A DNA stretch of 64,000 bases, taken from positions 744,001 to 808,000 of the forward strand of contig NZ_CP045740.1 in the NCBI RefSeq assembly GCF_009650765.1, in the 5' to 3' direction. The position numbers and the translations under genes are program-made. The notes under the pieces are model-generated. The model was not told the DNA's origin. It did no database searches and was given only the letters and a program-made list of their open reading frames with translations. This document shows positions 16,480-24,718 of this stretch, piece after piece (position 1 is the first letter of the stretch; the number at the start of each line of letters is the position of its first letter). The DNA comes from Streptomyces sp. SUK 48 (GTDB taxonomy: Bacteria > Actinomycetota > Actinomycetes > Streptomycetales > Streptomycetaceae).

Positions 16480-17063
16480 GCGAGCGCGTGGTGCGCAGCC
16501 TCAGGACCGGCAGTGACCGGGCCGAGGCCGGGGCCCTGGTGGAGGACCGCCTGGGCAGCCTCGCCCGCAGCGGCCGACCCGTTGCCGCGGCAGCGGACGC
16601 TGCCGCCCCCTTCCTGGACCCGCAGAGCTCTCAGGGTGAACCGGTCGGCCTGTACGAGGACGACGTCCTGCTCGCCTGCCTGACCCTCGACCACGCCCCC
16701 GACCTCAAGCACTGGGGCCGAGAGGCCGATCGCACCGGCCTCCTCCTGCGCCACCTGTACACGCACCCGGACCACTCGGCCGACAGCGTCTTGCGCATCA
16801 CCCTGTGGGCCGCCGACTACGCCGCCCGCCAGGGCATACCGCTCCTGCGCGCTGAGGTGCCCGCCCACCACCGCAGGGACACCAATCCCCTCACCGGCTT
16901 CCTCGACCGCCTGAAAGGGATGGGGTGGCAGAGCCGGGGGGTCGGGCCCGGCATCGCGGACGACCGCGTCGTCCGCCTCGAGCGGCAGACCGAGGAGATT
17001 CCCGGCCTTACCGGCATCGTCCGCCCCGCCCTGCGTGCACGAGACGACGAGAGCGCAGCATGA
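16476..17063 (+). CDS. GNAT acetyltransferase-like protein, copy 2
   Basis: 195 residues, related to the protein at 10699-11394 (see shared motifs there). Layout: a helical N-terminal part, LYEDDVLLACLTLDHAPDL, RHLYTHPDHSADSVLRITLW resembling the GNAT acetyl-CoA strand-loop-helix, and VRLERQTEEIPGLTGIVRP at the end. Function and substrate are unknown. Start and stop both overlap neighbouring genes, so it is inside the long coupled operon. Confidence 0.6.
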   Translation: MSERVVRSLRTGSDRAEAGALVEDRLGSLARSGRPVAAAADAAAPFLDPQSSQGEPVGLYEDDVLLACLTLDHAPDLKHWGREADRTGLLLRHLYTHPDHSADSVLRITLWAADYAARQGIPLLRAEVPAHHRRDTNPLTGFLDRLKGMGWQSRGVGPGIADDRVVRLERQTEEIPGLTGIVRPALRARDDESAA

Positions 17064-17644
17064 GCCCACAGCCCCAACTTCCCCTCCTCGCCCGCGACCT
17101 CATCACCCGCGTGCAGGAGGCCGCCGAGCACTGGTCGTGCCGTATCCGGCACGGCGTAGACGTCGTGGAGATCGGCCAGTTCCGGCACGTCGATCACGCC
17201 AACGCCAGCTTTCTCCAGCTCGTCCTGGCCGAGCACGGCTGGCCGGGACACCGCCTCGTGGGCGTGGACGGCTGCCGTGCCGCCTGGTGCCTCGCCCTTC
17301 ATGCCGACCGGTTCGACCTCCAGCGCGCGGCAGTCCGCCTCCTTCATCGCGCTGTCGCCGAGGGCGATGCCCCGGGCTGGCAGGAGGTCCACCTCCAGGA
17401 CCGCGCACTGATCATGGGCGCCCAGGCGCAGGAGTGGGGCACCCAGTACCGGATCACTCCCACCGGAGTGCAGCGGTGCTCTGTTCGGGAGCCTGCCGGA
17501 CTCGACGCCCGCCGTGCATCGGTCGGCCTGCCGCCCGCCGCCACCGCAATGGCGGCGCTGCTCGACCGCCTCGCCGTATCCCGCCAGGCCGCCGATCCGA
17601 CCGGCGAGGTCGACGCACTGCTCCCACTGGCGGAGGCGGCATGA
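17060..17644 (+). CDS. DUF6624-like protein
   Basis: 194 residues matching the DUF6624 pattern: repeated aspartate/histidine-bearing helices (VDHANASFLQLVLAEHGWPG, GCRAAWCLALHADRFDLQR), a middle VHLQDRALIMGAQAQEWGTQ, and the characteristic closing GLDARRASVGLPP. Members are common in actinobacteria and are often found beside peptide or effector genes, but their activity is not established to my knowledge. It is coupled at both ends (ATGA overlaps). Confidence 0.7.
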   Translation: MSPQPQLPLLARDLITRVQEAAEHWSCRIRHGVDVVEIGQFRHVDHANASFLQLVLAEHGWPGHRLVGVDGCRAAWCLALHADRFDLQRAAVRLLHRAVAEGDAPGWQEVHLQDRALIMGAQAQEWGTQYRITPTGVQRCSVREPAGLDARRASVGLPPAATAMAALLDRLAVSRQAADPTGEVDALLPLAEAA

Positions 17645-19776
17645 CGTCGCCCACCGAGCCCACGATTGTTGCGGCCGCCGCGCGTGGTGCAGCGAGCGTG
17701 AACCGCATCCACGGGGAGCCCCACTTCACCGGGCCGGTCGTCCAGGCCCGTTCCATCGAGGGCGGCATCCACTACCACGCCACGGCCACAAAGCAGCCTA
17801 TCCCCCGACAACTCCCACCGATGTTCGCCCATTTCACCGATCGGGACGATGCCCGACGGGCCCTGGACTTGGCCTTTGAATCGGGGTTCAGGCTGTTCGT
17901 CGTCAGCGGGATCGGCGGTGTCGGCAAAACGGCGATGGCCGCATTCTGGCTGTCCCAGCGCGCCTTCCCGGACGGCCAGGTGTATGCGGACCTGTCCGCC
18001 GGGCGCACGCCCGACCCTCCGGAGGTGATCCTGCGACGGTGGCTGCGGGCCTTCGGCATCGAGCAGCCGCCGGCGGATCTCGCGGAGCTGACCGCGCTGT
18101 GGCGCACGGTCACGGCCACCCGCACGGTGGCGCTCCAGGTCGACGGAGTGACATCGCCGGACCAGGTCCGGCCCCTGCTCCCCGCCGGTCCGGACTGCGT
18201 GACCGTGGTGACCAGCCGGTCCGCTCTTTTTGAACTGGTCGCGGCCGGCGCCGCACTCCACTCGCTGGACGCCTTCAGCCCGTCCGCCGCGCTGCAACTC
18301 CTCGCCCGCCTGGCGGGCCAGGAGCGGATCGCCGCCTTGGCGGACGGCGGTGCCCGCCTGGCCGAGGTGTGCCACCGGCTCCCCCAGCCCCTGGTCCTCG
18401 CCGGCGCCCGCCTCGCTTCCCGACCGCGGCACTCCGCCGCGGCCCTCGCCGACTCCCTGGTCCGCCGGACCACGCTCTCCCACACCCACCGTGAGGATCC
18501 CATCCAGATGGTCACCATTTCGGCACTCGACGAGACGTACAGCGCACTGGCGCGCGAGATCCAGCACCTCTACCGCCATCTCGGCCTGCTCCCGGTCCAC
18601 GACGTCAGCCCGGACATGGCCGCCGCGATCACCGGCCTGCCATGGCGCCGAGCCGAGGCCGGCCTGGACGCCCTCGCCGACGAGCATCTGCTGGAGCCGA
18701 CCGCGACCCACCACGACGGTGTCCACTACCGCCTGGTCTCCGCCGCCCGCGGCCATGCCAGCGAACTGGCCCGGCGACACGACCCCGCAGGCGAGCGCCT
18801 CCTCGTGCAGCGACGGCTGTGCGAATGGCTTCTCTCGACCGCCATCCAGGCCCAGCAGCGGCTGACCCCCGCCCAGGCGACCCTCCAGACGTCGCTGGGG
18901 AACGCAACCCCGGCCTGCCCGGCCCCGTTCACCGACGACGCCGGTGCCCTGGCCTGGCTGGAGACGTACGAGAGCGCCCTCCTGGACATCCTGCACGTGG
19001 CGGAAGAAGCCGGGTGGCACGAGCTCGTCTGGCGCACCGTCGACGCCTTCTGGCCGTACTTCCTGCGCTGCCACCCGTACGAGCTGTGGGTGACCGCGCA
19101 CGAGATCGGGCTCGCCGCCGCCCGGCATGCAGGCAACGACGAGGCCGTCCGCCAGATGCTCGCCTCCGGCGCCATCGGCCTGACCTCGGCAGGCCGCTTG
19201 GACGAAGCGATCACCTGGTACACCCACGCCCTTGAGGCCGCCCGCGCCGTGGGCGACACCCGCGACGAGGGACAGGCGCTGCACGGCCTCGGCACGTGCC
19301 ACTGGAAGGCCGGACGGCCCAGCCACGCCCGCACTCTGCTGACGCAGGCCATCACCCGGTGGGAGGCATGCGGCTACCCGCGCGGCGTCGCGCTCACGAC
19401 GATCGTGCTCGGCGAGATCGCGCTCACCGACGACGTCGGCCACGCACCGGAGCTGTTCACGAGGGCCCACGTCCTGCTGCTGGATTCCTGCGACCCCTAC
19501 GAGGCCGCCCGCGCACTCGCCCTCAAGGGCCACGCCCGCGTCCTGACCGGCGAAACCGCCGCCGGTATCGAGGAGATGGAGAGCGCCCTGCGGATGCTGG
19601 CGGAGGCAGGCTCCACCCCCTGGCAGGCCCGCACCCTGGAACTGCTCGGCCACGGCTACCGGCAACAGGGCGAGCCCCAGATCGCGGGCGACTGCTACCG
19701 GCGGGCCGCGGCCCTGTACGAGCGCATCAGCCCGGCCGCTGCCGAGCGAGTGCGCGAGCTGGAGAGCGCACTGTGA
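17641..19776 (+). CDS. NB-ARC (STAND) ATPase with TPR repeats
   Basis: 711 residues. After ~60 residues that include the short GPVVQARSIEGGIHYH element common in actinobacterial STAND proteins comes an NB-ARC nucleotide-binding domain with P-loop VSGIGGVGKTAMA at ~89-101, Walker B VALQVDG and sensor VVTSRS. The last ~230 residues are TPR repeats (EAITWYTHALEAARAVGDTR, HARTLLTQAITRWEACG, CYRRAAALYERISP). STAND proteins act as switches in signalling, transcription control or phage defence. There is no effector domain at either end, so its output is unknown. It starts by overlapping the DUF6624-like gene. Confidence 0.85.
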   Translation: MTSPTEPTIVAAAARGAASVNRIHGEPHFTGPVVQARSIEGGIHYHATATKQPIPRQLPPMFAHFTDRDDARRALDLAFESGFRLFVVSGIGGVGKTAMAAFWLSQRAFPDGQVYADLSAGRTPDPPEVILRRWLRAFGIEQPPADLAELTALWRTVTATRTVALQVDGVTSPDQVRPLLPAGPDCVTVVTSRSALFELVAAGAALHSLDAFSPSAALQLLARLAGQERIAALADGGARLAEVCHRLPQPLVLAGARLASRPRHSAAALADSLVRRTTLSHTHREDPIQMVTISALDETYSALAREIQHLYRHLGLLPVHDVSPDMAAAITGLPWRRAEAGLDALADEHLLEPTATHHDGVHYRLVSAARGHASELARRHDPAGERLLVQRRLCEWLLSTAIQAQQRLTPAQATLQTSLGNATPACPAPFTDDAGALAWLETYESALLDILHVAEEAGWHELVWRTVDAFWPYFLRCHPYELWVTAHEIGLAAARHAGNDEAVRQMLASGAIGLTSAGRLDEAITWYTHALEAARAVGDTRDEGQALHGLGTCHWKAGRPSHARTLLTQAITRWEACGYPRGVALTTIVLGEIALTDDVGHAPELFTRAHVLLLDSCDPYEAARALALKGHARVLTGETAAGIEEMESALRMLAEAGSTPWQARTLELLGHGYRQQGEPQIAGDCYRRAAALYERISPAAAERVRELESAL

Positions 19777-19934
19777 CCGCGCCCTGCGGCGCCCGGGCCG
19801 TGGTCAGGCAGCTCGTCGCTCCCACGAAGGACGGCCATTCGTGCGGGGACGAGGCATGCCACGACGCCTCGGTGGACGACATCGTCGTCGGCGCCGCGCT
19901 GCAACGCGCGGTCCGACGCTGGGACCAGGCATAA
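19773..19934 (+). CDS. Small Cys-containing peptide, unknown
   Basis: A 53-residue frame starting at a GTG that overlaps the stop of the NB-ARC gene. It contains three cysteines (TAPCGAR and HSCGDEACHD) and a helical, slightly basic tail. The CxxxxC-H spacing could bind a metal. Because the dehydratase upstream lacks a Cys-bearing substrate this peptide is a second, weaker precursor candidate, but its position 4.6 kb away and composition do not favour that. The coupling argues it is translated. Confidence 0.4.
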   Translation: MTAPCGARAVVRQLVAPTKDGHSCGDEACHDASVDDIVVGAALQRAVRRWDQA

Positions 19935-20082
19935 CAAAACCCCGAAACACTTCTGAAGAAAATATCCGACGAGTAAGGCCCGAGAATCGGAACACCTCGC
20001 AACTCCTGCGCTGGGTCGCGCCGGGCTCGTATCGGAAAGCATCAGACCACCTACTCGGCAAGAGAGACACGGATCGTAAGTA

Positions 20083-20205
20083 GTGAGCAGCAAGAAGAAG
20101 CACATCGTGTACGCCCTGATCTGCGGCAGCCTCATGTTCCTTGTCGTGATATCCCAGCAAACGGCACAGCCGCGTCAACAGTGGGCTGCGGCTCCGACTT
20201 CGTGA
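20083..20205 (+). CDS. Small single-pass membrane peptide
   Basis: A 40-residue frame from a GTG, with a positively charged start (SSKKK), one clear hydrophobic helix (IVYALICGSLMFLVVI) and a short polar tail. The 150 bases upstream are unusually A/T-rich for this DNA and probably hold a promoter, though I cannot assign hexamers with confidence. No obvious ribosome site is visible (only GTAAGTA). It may be a small membrane modulator or an artefact of the low-GC patch. Confidence 0.4.
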   Translation: MSSKKKHIVYALICGSLMFLVVISQQTAQPRQQWAAAPTS

Positions 20206-20246
20206 ATCTGAATTCCAGGCACTTCTATCGATCGCTTGAAGGGTCC

Positions 20247-21368
20247 ATGCACTTCTCTCAGTGGCCGTCGACGCATATCGCGTCCCGGAAGAACTCCCCG
20301 CGCGAGTTATTCGTCAGCGCGGGCGGTCTGCTCCTGCTGGGCAGCCTCCCCACCCTCTTGGCCAGCGTGCTGTCCAGCGCTTTTGTTTTCGGCGGCGTCC
20401 TCTGGCCCCGCTCGGTCCTCACTCTGGTCGAGGCCGTGAACATCACCACCACGGTCCTGCAACTGCTGTGGCTGGCCCGGCTCTTGAGCGCCAGGAGGCG
20501 GGCGGTCCGCCTCCCGCATCGCGTCTTCCTGATCCTGGCCTTCAGCACTGTCGGGATCCTGGCCGTAGGCGGCCTCCTGCGGCATCCGGACGGGCCCTTC
20601 CTTCACGAGTACCCGGTCCGTGCCGTCCTTCTGGCGTGGCTGTGTTACGAGCTGTACCGCTGGCACGGCATTCCGCTGTCCGCTCCGGCCGCCGGCAGTC
20701 GCGCGGTCCGCTGGGAGGCCACGTGGCAGATGACACAGACGGTCTTCTCCTACTGCGGCATCGGCGGCTTGAGCACGTTCATGGCGGTTCTCGCGCTGCG
20801 GTCGTTCGGGCCGCAGTGGCTGCCGGTCATGCGCACCAGCCAGCTCACCGCACTCGGCGGCTTCAGCGCCACGGACATGATGTTCTTCGCCCTTGCCTGG
20901 ACTGTCGTGCTGGAGGGCAGCGTGATCGGCGCGACGGCGATACTGCTGTGCGCCGCGCGCAGGCCCTCCTGGCAGATCTACGGCATCGTCGCCGCAGTCG
21001 AGATCATTTTCCACTCTTATTTCGGCGTACCCGCTCTTTTCATGGGCGTATACGCAGTCCTGTGCACCAAGTTCTACATCAGGGATTCCCGGTTCCAGAT
21101 CCTCCCGCTCCTGGCCGGACACGCCATTTTCGACACCGTCGGTCTGCTCGTCAGCAGCTGTTCCCTGCCCGAAAAGATTTGCTTGGGTGCAGCACTTTCC
21201 ATCGTTGTGAGCGCGGGCGAGTGTTGGCTCGCCGTAAAGACAGGCCGGCGCGCCAAGTTCTTCATGCGGCCCAGGCTCCCCCACTTCACGTTGCCGTTCC
21301 GAACCGTCCGGCCGCCAGCCGATATCCCTGCCGCCGACCGTTCCATGACGGGCTCTGAAATCTCATGA
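20247..21368 (+). CDS. Polytopic membrane protein resembling CPBP intramembrane proteases
   Basis: 373 residues with about eight hydrophobic segments. The second half resembles the CPBP/Rce1-like fold: VEIIFHSYFGVPALFMGVYA provides a histidine in the second motif position and LLAGHAIFDTVGLL matches the final HxxxD/N motif. The first motif, EExxxR, is not present, so catalysis is doubtful. Related proteins process or protect against peptide products in bacteriocin clusters. I set the start at ATG 20247 behind GAAGGG. It overlaps the next gene by ATGA, tying it to the transport end of the operon. Confidence 0.65.
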   Translation: MHFSQWPSTHIASRKNSPRELFVSAGGLLLLGSLPTLLASVLSSAFVFGGVLWPRSVLTLVEAVNITTTVLQLLWLARLLSARRRAVRLPHRVFLILAFSTVGILAVGGLLRHPDGPFLHEYPVRAVLLAWLCYELYRWHGIPLSAPAAGSRAVRWEATWQMTQTVFSYCGIGGLSTFMAVLALRSFGPQWLPVMRTSQLTALGGFSATDMMFFALAWTVVLEGSVIGATAILLCAARRPSWQIYGIVAAVEIIFHSYFGVPALFMGVYAVLCTKFYIRDSRFQILPLLAGHAIFDTVGLLVSSCSLPEKICLGAALSIVVSAGECWLAVKTGRRAKFFMRPRLPHFTLPFRTVRPPADIPAADRSMTGSEIS

Positions 21369-22228
21369 CGACCGCACGCGACAAGCCGCCGGGCCTGGCT
21401 GCGGTACTCGGGCCGGTACTCGACGAAACAGCTGCTGAGCTCGGCCCGTTCCCTGCGCGCGACCCAGGCCACAGCAGCCGCATACGCAGCGCCCATGCGG
21501 GCACCGAACCCGTCGCCGAGCTCAACCTGCGGTTGCAGGACATGCTCACCGGCGCCCTCACCCGCGCATGGCCCGAAGTGCCGGTCATCACCCAAGGGCA
21601 GCACCACGCCCTTGAGGTGCTGCCCGACGACTGCGTCCTGCTCGCCCCTCCCAGCGGCATCAGCCCGTCCGGGGACCGCAGGGCCGACTGCGCTGTCACC
21701 GCCTGCCGCATCCGAGCGGGATTCCCCGTCGAGGGCATCGTGGACCTGCCCTTCTACGGAGTACGCGTCGAGGTCGACCGAGGCATGCTGAGCGTCACGG
21801 GAGATACCGACCGGCTGCCCGCGTTTCCCCGGGACACCGTGCTGACCTGCCCCCACCACCTCGACCTGGCCCGCCGGCTACTTCCCGGCCGGCCGGTCGC
21901 GGAAGTGCCCACCGTCGGCATCAAGTTGGTCCTGGTCGCGCTCCGCCGGGCGCAAGCCGCTGTCTGCCTTCCCACGTCCGGATGCGGCACTGCGCCGTGG
22001 GACTACGCCGGTGCCGCGCTGGCCGTGCACAGCATGGGCGGGAAAGCCGTCGCGTCGGACGGCAGCGACCTCGCCCACAGCAGACCCCGAGCCCACGCCG
22101 GCTGGCTCGCCGCCCACACCCTCCACGCGGCAGCCGACCTCGCACCGCTCATGCACGCCGCCTCGTCCCCGTCGAGCGCGGGTGCGGCCTCATCCCTCCC
22201 GCCGTCGTCGACCCAGGACTGCGCATGA
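21365..22228 (+). CDS. Inositol monophosphatase-like protein with altered metal motif
   Basis: 287 residues. The C-terminal half has the inositol-phosphatase family signature WDYAGAALAVHSMGG and a LARRLL/PTVGIKLVLVALRRA stretch typical of the fold. The usual metal-binding DPxDGT strand is not found: the corresponding region reads CVLLAPPSGISPSGDRRADC. A phosphatase of this fold without that aspartate pair is probably inactive or has a new ligand. Family members act on inositol phosphates, fructose bisphosphate or PAP. It is coupled to genes on both sides. Confidence 0.55.
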   Translation: MTTARDKPPGLAAVLGPVLDETAAELGPFPARDPGHSSRIRSAHAGTEPVAELNLRLQDMLTGALTRAWPEVPVITQGQHHALEVLPDDCVLLAPPSGISPSGDRRADCAVTACRIRAGFPVEGIVDLPFYGVRVEVDRGMLSVTGDTDRLPAFPRDTVLTCPHHLDLARRLLPGRPVAEVPTVGIKLVLVALRRAQAAVCLPTSGCGTAPWDYAGAALAVHSMGGKAVASDGSDLAHSRPRAHAGWLAAHTLHAAADLAPLMHAASSPSSAGAASSLPPSSTQDCA

Positions 22229-22719
22229 CCACCTCTCTCACTGGGCCGGCGAGCCTCACTGCGGCCGAGCTCCGCGTGGCCACCCTGCTCGTCCACGGCA
22301 TGACCAAAAAAGCGATCGGCCGGCAGATCTTCCTGTCCATGGCCGGGGTCACCACCCACCTGAAGTCGGTGCGAAAGAAGTTGGGCGTCCCGGGCTGCTC
22401 CCTCGCCGTCCTCGTGCACACCCTGCTCACAGCAGGAGCAGTCCCACCGCCGGCCGCCTCCCGGATTGCCCCGGACTTCACACCGGACGAGTGCAAGACC
22501 ATCCGGGCGATCGCCGAGCACACCGGCAACAGGAACATCGGCGCCGCGATCGGTGTGCGCGCCCGTGACGTGTGCACCGAGGTCGACGCCGTCATCGCCA
22601 AGGCCGACGTCGACAGCGCGCACCAGCTGGTCGGCCTGGCCCACGTCTGGGACATCCTCGACGTCCGCGCGGGCGATCCCCGCGGCGCCTCCACCTCATC
22701 CGTCACGGGCACGCTGTGA
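22225..22719 (+). CDS. LuxR-type helix-turn-helix protein, copy 3
   Basis: 164 residues. It has the clearest LuxR/GerE domain of the three paralogues: LTAAELRVATLLVHGMTKKA, IGRQIFLSMAGVTTHLKSVR and KKLGVPGCSLAVLVHTLL. A second helical half ends in LVGLAHVWDILDV. No sensor domain is present. The ATG overlaps the stop of the phosphatase-like gene and the stop overlaps the transporter start (GTGA), so it is expressed with them. Small stand-alone LuxR proteins usually act as transcription activators. Confidence 0.75.
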   Translation: MTTSLTGPASLTAAELRVATLLVHGMTKKAIGRQIFLSMAGVTTHLKSVRKKLGVPGCSLAVLVHTLLTAGAVPPPAASRIAPDFTPDECKTIRAIAEHTGNRNIGAAIGVRARDVCTEVDAVIAKADVDSAHQLVGLAHVWDILDVRAGDPRGASTSSVTGTL

Positions 22720-24053
22720 AGCGCGCGAACACGCCGACGCTGAGCCGGCGCTCCGGCAAGCTGGTCCGGCAAACCGATGCCGAGGCCCGGTCGTTACGGG
22801 CGTACTGGGTCGGTGAATCCACGAGCCTGGCCGGCTCCTTTGTCCACGCGGTGGCTCTGCCGGTGGTCGCCGTGGTGGAGTTGCACGCGACACCGCGTCA
22901 GGTGTCGCTGCTGGCCGCCGCCGCGACCGCTGCGGCGGTCGTGCTCGCGCTGCCCGCGGGCGTGGTGGGTGACCGGTGCGCGAAGCGGCCGCTGATGGTG
23001 GCCACGGACCTGACGGCGGCCGCGGTGGTCACAACGGTTCCCCTCTGCTGGGCCACCGGATCGCTGTCGATGCCTGTTCTCTACGTCGTCGCGCTACTGC
23101 TGGGCGTCCTGACGGTGTTTCACCAGGCCGCGTCGATCGCGATCGTTCCGGACCTCGTCCGCCCGCAGGGCCTGCCCTCCGCCCATTCCCGGATAGGGGC
23201 CGCGTGCGCGGTCGCGGACACCGCGGGCACCTACGGCGGCACGCTCGTCGTCGCCCTGGCAGGCGCCGCCCGCACCTTGTGGCTGGACGCCCTGTCCTAC
23301 TTCGTCAGCGCCTGCTGCGCCCTGCGGATCACACCCGGACCGGCCGCTGATCCACAAGGCGGTCGGCCCGCGGGGGTGATCGGCGACATACGCGAGGGTG
23401 TCGGCTACGTGATGCGGGACGCGATCCAGCGGCCCCTGGTCCTGGCCCTGACCGCGTACGCCTACGCCGACGGCATCGTGACCACCTACACCGCCTACAC
23501 CCTGCTGACCCGGCTGCACGCCGGCAGCACCGGCCTGGGAGTGGTGATGGGCGTCACCGGAGCCGGAGGGCTGGCGGGAGCACTCCTCTCCTGTCGAATC
23601 ACGGCGCGGTTCGGGCCGGGCCGGACCATCGTGGCCGGATTCGCCGCCTACGCGGTGTGCGGGGTGCCGCTCCTGGTGGCCCGGCCCGGTGCGGGCTGGC
23701 TGAGCGTGATCGCCGTCGCCGGGGCGCTGAAGACGGCCGTCGGCGTGGCCGCCGGCAGCACCCACCGCGCGTTGCGCCAGCAGTTGTGTCCGCCGCACCT
23801 GCAGTCCCGCGCCCAGCAGACCGCGGTCTGGCTGGCGTCCGGGGTCAGACCGCTGGCGGCCCTGACCGCCGGCGGCATCGCCGCCATCTGCGGAGTACGG
23901 GCCGCTCTGCTCGCCGGGACCGTCCTCTACCTCATCCCGGCAGCCCTCGTGCAGGCATCCCGGGCCGGGAGGCTCGCCGCGATGCCCTGCACCCCTGGCG
24001 ATCCCCTCACGGCCCCCGACACCCTCAACGGTCAGACGAGGTCGCCTGCATGA
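22716..24053 (+). CDS. MFS transporter
   Basis: 445 residues with about twelve hydrophobic segments and the MFS motif A-like loop GVVGDRCAKRPLMVATDL after the second segment. The layout (SLAGSFVHAVALPVVAV at the start, WLDALSYFVSACCALRI after segment six) matches the MFS_3/enterobactin-exporter-like group, usually drug or metabolite exporters. Position at the end of the LanB-containing operon makes it the likely exporter of that pathway's product; this is inference from context. The GTG start overlaps the previous stop. Confidence 0.88.
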   Translation: MKRANTPTLSRRSGKLVRQTDAEARSLRAYWVGESTSLAGSFVHAVALPVVAVVELHATPRQVSLLAAAATAAAVVLALPAGVVGDRCAKRPLMVATDLTAAAVVTTVPLCWATGSLSMPVLYVVALLLGVLTVFHQAASIAIVPDLVRPQGLPSAHSRIGAACAVADTAGTYGGTLVVALAGAARTLWLDALSYFVSACCALRITPGPAADPQGGRPAGVIGDIREGVGYVMRDAIQRPLVLALTAYAYADGIVTTYTAYTLLTRLHAGSTGLGVVMGVTGAGGLAGALLSCRITARFGPGRTIVAGFAAYAVCGVPLLVARPGAGWLSVIAVAGALKTAVGVAAGSTHRALRQQLCPPHLQSRAQQTAVWLASGVRPLAALTAGGIAAICGVRAALLAGTVLYLIPAALVQASRAGRLAAMPCTPGDPLTAPDTLNGQTRSPA

Positions 24054-24718
24054 AGAAGCCGTCCGATGGACGCCACGCCCACGAAGAACCGAGCGGACCA
24101 GACGAGCGAGCCTGGCAGCAGGACCCGCTGCTGTCGACGCTCCGCGACATCGGCGGCTGCCTCGCCGTGATCTTGATGGGAGTTCTGATCACCGTTCTGG
24201 TGTCGGCGGCCCGCGACGCCCGGTCGCGGATCGGCGACGTCAGGCAGCTACGCCGCTGTTCTGTCGACACGAATCGGGGCGGGGAGAGCGCGCAGATGGT
24301 CGCTCAGCGCTGTAGCCGAGCCGGCCGCCCAGGCGTCGAGCAGTCGCTCCAGTCGCGTCAAACGCTCGCGGGCGGTAGCCCGGAGCCGCGGCGGGGGATC
24401 CGGTCGAGTACGTCCAGCGCAGGGCCGACCGCCCGGTCCGGAGCATCGCGGGCTCCCGCGAGCGCGAGGACGAGGGTGGCGGCCACCCACCCCAGCGTCT
24501 CGGCGGGCACGGCGGCGAGCGACTCGCGGACGACGCCGGCCGCTCGGCCGAAGCGTTCGAGGGTGAGGTACCTCTCGGCGACCTCGTTAGCAACTCACGA
24601 AGGAAGATCATGGGCACGCAGCGGCACCCGGGCTCAGTCGCCGGCGGACTGGCAGCCGAACGACAGGACGGTGGCGGCATCCACGTGCCGTTCCTCTCCG
24701 GGTTACGCGACGGCGTGA
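24050..24718 (+). CDS. Small membrane protein with uncertain C-terminus
   Basis: The frame starts at an ATG coupled to the MFS stop. The first ~70 residues look real: a polar head, a hydrophobic helix (IGGCLAVILMGVLITVLV) and a charged end (SAARDARSRIGDVRQLRR). From about position 24260 the translation turns into Ser/Arg-rich noise until a stop at 24716, while the opposite strand there carries protein-like sequence. I think the original gene ended near 24250 and lost its stop at a junction, so the true product length is unknown. Confidence 0.45.
   Translation: MKKPSDGRHAHEEPSGPDERAWQQDPLLSTLRDIGGCLAVILMGVLITVLVSAARDARSRIGDVRQLRRCSVDTNRGGESAQMVAQRCSRAGRPGVEQSLQSRQTLAGGSPEPRRGIRSSTSSAGPTARSGASRAPASARTRVAATHPSVSAGTAASDSRTTPAARPKRSRVRYLSATSLATHEGRSWARSGTRAQSPADWQPNDRTVAASTCRSSPGYATA
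24240..24594 (-). pseudogene. Fragment of a helical protein, frameshifted
   Basis: On the minus strand two frames give natural-looking alpha-helical protein without a start: EVAERYLTLERFGRAAGVV and ETLGWVAATLVLALAGARD (about 24594-24365), then in another frame RERLTRLERLLDAWAAGS and HLRALPAPIRVD (about 24360-24250). A single frameshift would join them. No start codon or ribosome site is visible at the upstream end. It may be the remains of a regulator or TPR protein. Weak evidence; it rests only on residue composition. Confidence 0.3.
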
